Notes under the pieces: model-generated | Told to the model about the DNA's origin: nothing | The model's database searches: none | Seen by the model: only the letters and a program-made list of their open reading frames with translations | Shown: positions 31,862 through 42,545 of the stretch, in pieces | Layout of the letters: each line of letters starts with the position of its first letter | Numbering within the stretch: the first letter of the stretch is position 1 | Made by a program: the position numbers and the translations under genes | Assembly: GCA_943704525.1 (NCBI GenBank) | Contig: CALSCQ010000130.1 | Location: 1-42,545 of the forward strand | Reading direction: 5' to 3' | Origin: Pigoraptor vietnamica | Lineage: Eukaryota; Opisthokonta; Filasterea | DNA: 42,545 bases

Positions 31862-34800
31862 ATGGCGTCGGCCGGTGCATGCAGCGCGGCGGACGAGTTT
31901 CGCAGAGTGTTCGTGGACGACGCATCGTTCGATCGCATCGCACATTCGACAGATGTGCCGCACATGGTTGAGGCGCTCCTCGTCTCGCTTAATATGGCGT
32001 GCGAACAGACTGCGTGGGGTCGGAGAGCACGGCCGCAAGAAAAACGCTTCGGTAGGCCCTTAGCCTCTCTCTGTTCGTCGATTTCGTCGCGCACACACGA
32101 GCGATGATCGAGCGTCCTCTTCTCCTTCCTTCACCCCTGTCCCTTTCTCTATCGCCGGCGACCCACGGGCACATGCCCTTACTGACGGTTGCGCTCCTTC
32201 CCATTAATCGACAGAAAGCGACGCGCATCAAGACGGCGGCGACTTACGCCGTCGGTCTTGCGCGCGAGGTCCACCGACGCGGTTGTCGGGGCGAGCTCAC
32301 GGGCCTTGCCGTGGACCCGAGCGCATGGGAGAGTGCGTGGTCGAATCTCGTGTCGTGCATTGTAGGCACTCCCGTGGACGACGGGTCCATGCGGCGGGCC
32401 GAAGCGACGCAGCTACTCGCCTGCTTTTCCCTCTGCCGCTTCAGAGAGCTGTGTCCGCAGCGCGTGTTCGACAGTCTGCTGGCGAACGAGGCGCTTGAGG
32501 CGTCGCTGTGCGCGGAGGTGGGCGGCACGGGGGAAACGCAGTCTGCGAAGCTGACGAACCGCGCGTCGATGGCCTCGGTCGCTTTCCTCCACATCTATCG
32601 GAAATTCGCCGACATGCCTGCGATGCACATGCGCTGTGCGACAGCCGTCCTCGCCGATTCGGACATCTCGATCGACGAGGCTCTGGACTACCTCCGCGAG
32701 ATGGCGAAAGTCCGCCATACGAGACATGCTCGACTGTTATGTGCGCGATGGCATAGCGCACCTCATGCGCGAGCGAGACCGACACGGCAGCTACCCGTTC
32801 CCGATCGTCATGGAGTGCCTCGAGGTGTCGCTCGCAATGCAGCAGGCGCTGTGGGACTGCAACGAGCGCGATGGCGTTCCCGCGCTTGACGGGACAAATG
32901 GAGCGACCGCTGGTAACAGGCGGTCCAACCTGCCGTTTCTCGTGGGTTGCAAGCGGACTGGAAAGGCGAAGGAAGAGCCCATTCTTTGGGACGCCGTGAT
33001 GTTTGTCCTTTCGCACCCTGTGGAAGACAGCGACAGGCGAGCGCGTCTGTCGAAGGTCGTTTTGCGGGCCATGCTCGAGCAGCACAAGTGGGAACGCGCC
33101 GGCGCCCTGCAACTCACCTGCGTGCGCGACGGCTTCCTGGACCCGCGCCTCTCGTGCCTGATGTTTCCAGGGCCCGCGGACGACGCTCTCTTTACGGAGT
33201 TGGTTGAGGGCATCCTTGACGACCCGCGCCGCACACCCGAGTTTGACGCCCTCTTTTTCCCGTGCATCGGGGCGAGGATCATGGTTGACCTTTTGCTGTT
33301 CCTGCGGCTGCGCGACCGTGCTGACTGCGAAGAGCCCGCTCGAGGGACCCCTGACGTCGCGAACGGCACTGGAGGGCTGATGTGCGGAGGGACGTGCGGT
33401 GTGTGTGCTGTTGACAACGCACTGGACGACCGGGATGTCGTTGTCGCGCGCCTTCTCCGAGTTCTCGCGCGGATGTGCGACCACGCGTCGCCGCTCGACA
33501 TGCCGGATTTGGCGAAAGAGTGGCCGGCGATCGCGTCGATGCTGATGCGGTGCTTAGCACGTGCAGTCGCCAACGGGCGCGATGAGCTTGGGCTGCGGGC
33601 CATGCGTGTGGCGGCGTCGTTTGGTAGGGTCTACGGGCGCGACCGCCTTCGACGTTCCTTGCGTCTTGCACGTGTGCCCACGTGCGTTTTACGATTTCCT
33701 GCAGGAGTGGGGTTCGCGGAGCGCCTGCGCTGACGATGCGCATTTCTTGCTCGAGTGGGTACCCACCCTCGGCTGGATTGTGGACGACGATGCCTATGCC
33801 ACTTCTAAACTAGAGACGGGTACATATTTGAAACTTGGCGCCTTGATAACCGGCGTCGTTCGATCTGCCGCAACGATTGATGCGGACAACGATTGGGCTG
33901 ATGCTCCGGTGAGGGCTCTGTGGGAGTACATGAGCACAGGGTCGATGGCTGCGCTGGTGCCGCTGGACGACGGCGGTTTTACGTACCGCCGCGATGCCGT
34001 CCTTGCGTGCGCATTTTGCGCCGGGCGGTATATGCTTCCGCGCTATCGCCTGTGCCGGCTGCTTGAAATGAAGGAGCCATCTATTTTCTCTGCCAACAAC
34101 ATTACGGGAGGGTGAGTGCATTGACCGGCACGTGTTTGCGTGTTGCTTGTTTACGTGCGTGTGGATGCGTCTTCGTCATTTTCGTTCTTGGTCTCTGTGA
34201 TGATGCATCCTCTGAGGTCTTACCTCTACTCATCGATTCGTATCCCGGTGTTTGCGCTTGCACTATCGTAGGCTGCGGTTGGCGATTCTGGTCTTCGCCG
34301 CCGACCCATCATCGTGGATGGCGGTTGGCGATTTCCTTGGCATTGCCGCCGCAAGGTCACTGGTGTCGTTTGCTGAAGTCGTCGTGTCCGTCGCTCGCTG
34401 GACTGAGAACCTGAAGTCGCGGCACGAAGCCCTTTTCGCATTGATCGAAGATGCGCTCAAGATGATTGCGCATTTGAAGGTGAGTGTGCGGCGCCGTTTG
34501 CCGAACCTGCGTCTTCTTTCGTAAAGCATGTGGTCCGGGCATCGCAGGGCCGAGACGCTGCGGTCGATGCGTGGAAATCGACAGGGCTCGACATCGCCGA
34601 CTTTGTGCCGAGAGAAATGCAAGACCAGCAAGTGAGGATTCTCTGTTCTCTGCTATGCGTGCGTGCTTGCGGGATCCTCGTTTCTTGGTTGCTTGGACTC
34701 ATTGCATTCCAATACTACACTCCAGGACAGAACATTCATGTCGGCTCTGACGGCCGCACTCGCACGCCGCCGCCCAAACTACGGCTGTGCGGCGTGCCAG

Positions 34801-35722
34801 TGCTCGCACACCCCTATTTCGCCGCGCTCGGCGGCCGCGATGACGGGCTCCACACGTGCCCAACTGATACGCGCCGCCGCACATGCGGGCAAGGTGCGTT
34901 GTTCGTGAACACAATTTGTCGTTTCGTCGTCTGCAAGGGCAGTTATGTATACGCGCACGATTGCAATTTGTTTTTTGACAGCAATCGTGACCGTGCGCCG
35001 TGGTTAAGAAGCTGCGGCCTGTCACGCGTTTCTCTTCGTTGTTACAATAGTTATCGCCGTCAAATCGTGTGTGATTGTCAGCGATTTGCTCGATGCACTC
35101 TTTGACGTTCCGCTAACTTGTAGACCCCGTGAATCGAACCACGGCGACGCCAACGGCTGGCGCGGCATCGGCGCATACTGCCAAGAAGAACAAGGCGAAG
35201 GAAAATCGGCGTAAGAAGGCGGCTGCGGCGGATGCGAGCGCGGCTCCCAGAGACGACGCGACCGCTGTTACACCCCCTCTGCCTTCCGCGTCGTCGGAGA
35301 TTTCGCCGTCGACCTCTGAGCCATGCGAGGAAACTACGCCGTGGGAGGAGACCAGCTGCGAGCAGTCGGACGACACTACGCCTTCGAGCTTCGAGCCGTT
35401 GGAAGATACGACGCCGTCTGACAGCGAGACACGGGAGGAGAATACGCCGTCGAATTTTGACCACGACACGCCGTCGAACTGCGAGCCGCGGAAGGAGACG
35501 ACGCCGTCGACTTTCGACCACGACACGCCAGTGCAAGATGGACACGTTGCCGCCGCCCAGGCACCGCCGCAGCGCACGTGCGCAGCATGCGGGGAAGGGG
35601 ACGTGAGGCTGCAGAAGTGCGGGGGGTGTCGCGCGGTTCGGTACTGTTCGCGTGAGTGCCAGAGGACTGCGTGGCCGCAGCACCGCGTGGCGTGCACGTG
35701 GGGTCCAGCGAGATCGCAGTAA
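31862..35722 (+). CDS. MYND zinc-finger protein with helical N-terminal body; reading frame broken
   Basis: Probable exons: 31862-32051, 32219-34111, 34272-34479, 34548-34631, 34726-34893 and 35124-35722. The last exon encodes an acidic Thr/Pro-rich repeat region (DDTTPSSFEP, EDTTPSDSE, NFDHDTP) and a C-terminal MYND finger: CAACGEGD, then LQKCGGCRAVRYCSRECQ and HRVAC. MYND fingers bind proline-rich partners and often accompany methyltransferase or scaffold modules; no SET domain is seen. The long exon 2 looks like a helical repeat protein. It is coding in three successive frames, shifting +1 near 32710 and again near 33640. The join from exon 1 needs an unusual AAG acceptor, and exon 5 to exon 6 is out of phase (0 to 1). 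The third break could be a 76-nt intron ending at tttcctgcag (33704) with a poor donor. Sequencing indels, true frameshifting and early pseudogene decay are all possible. Confidence 0.65.
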
Positions 35723-36140
35723 ACGGCATACAACCAGATGGTCATCCCCTGTCGCAGTATCTTCTGCCGTGTGATGGGACCTTTGAGGCTGCTGGCGACA
35801 CGAAACCTTGACGGCCAGCTCATCGGATCGATTATCGCGGCATACTGTAGCGAGCTATATACAATGTCACGTGGTTGCCCTCACGTCCGCAGCATTACTC
35901 TGGTGCGCCGTTCATTCAGCAGCAATCCGGCAGCATGAGCGTCGGAGAGGTGTCACAATAAAGTGACACGATCGCTTGCCCGGCCAAAGAGGACAACGCC
36001 CGCGAACTAACAATCAAAAAACAGCGACGCGCAACACGCGTACGTTAAGCGACACACAACCAAAGACGCAAACGCCGGCGAAACACAACAACAGGAAACG
36101 AAACGCGACACAATGCTTGTCACGTAGGCGACGCAATACT
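35723..36140. other. Convergent intergenic region
   Basis: 418 bp between the MYND-gene stop and the putative P4-ATPase stop. It contains aataaagtg at about 35957, which resembles a poly(A) signal for the plus-strand gene. No coding region was recognised. Confidence 0.5.
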
Positions 36141-42068
<5,928 letters not shown>

Positions 42069-42071
42069 CTG

Positions 42072-42545
<474 letters not shown>

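Noticed and set aside
32104-32218. Coding extension upstream of the MYND-gene exon 2 (ATG at 32104)
   Set aside because: The segment is a pyrimidine-rich intron end; its translation (Leu/Ser/Pro-rich) looks non-coding, and it would detach the plausible first exon.
35125-35150. tRNA-like B box (ggttcgattc on the minus strand)
   Set aside because: The T-stem does not pair properly around a 7-nt loop and no acceptor or anticodon arm can be drawn. It lies at the start of the MYND exon.

Overview
The window is nuclear DNA of a GC-rich, intron-rich eukaryote, probably a free-living protist or early-branching lineage. Coding exons are GC-rich and broken by spliceosomal introns of about 70 to 450 bp. 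About three quarters of the donors I could place begin GTG, and nearly all acceptors are CAG or TAG. Many introns carry long CA/TG dinucleotide tracts. Genes are close together on both strands, with no sign of operons, phage or integrated virus. The gene set (a COMM-domain protein, an exosome subunit, kinesin-4, P4-ATPase, glutamate-carboxypeptidase-like M28 peptidase, pentameric ligand-gated channel) is eukaryotic. I cannot name the species.

Layout. 1-945 (-): COMMD10-like gene, cut by the left edge. 1303-3369 (+): RRP41/EXOSC4-type exosome subunit, divergent from COMMD10. 3650-7302 (+): large ankyrin-repeat protein. 7807-10343 (-): unrecognised low-complexity protein. 11229-13123 (-): pentameric ligand-gated ion channel (pLGIC) without Cys-loop cysteines. 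13728-17541 (+): membrane-anchored M28 peptidase of the GCPII/NAALADase family, divergent from the channel. 17771-22471 (-): kinesin-4-type motor. 22927-27663 (-): 1,476-residue unrecognised protein. 28226-29116 (-), 29574-30098 (+) and 30401-31003 (+): three small unrecognised helical or coiled-coil proteins. 31862-35722 (+): helical protein ending in a MYND zinc finger, with frame breaks. 36141-42068 (-): P4-ATPase (lipid flippase, ATP11/ATP8-like) whose 5' exons lie beyond the right edge, behind a (GA)n tract.

Gene relations. These are mostly independent housekeeping, trafficking and cytoskeletal genes. COMMD10 (Commander complex, endosomal recycling) and the P4-ATPase are both membrane-traffic factors. 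The most suggestive pair is the divergent channel and ectopeptidase, which share a 604-bp upstream region holding two inverted repeats. An enzyme family known to release glutamate or trim peptides outside the cell sits beside a ligand-gated channel. Functional coupling is only a hypothesis.

Limits. Exon models were built by eye from splice consensus, phase continuity and remembered family motifs. Intron phases match throughout all genes except the MYND gene. The C-terminal exons of the P4-ATPase and the start of the 28226-29116 gene are also uncertain.
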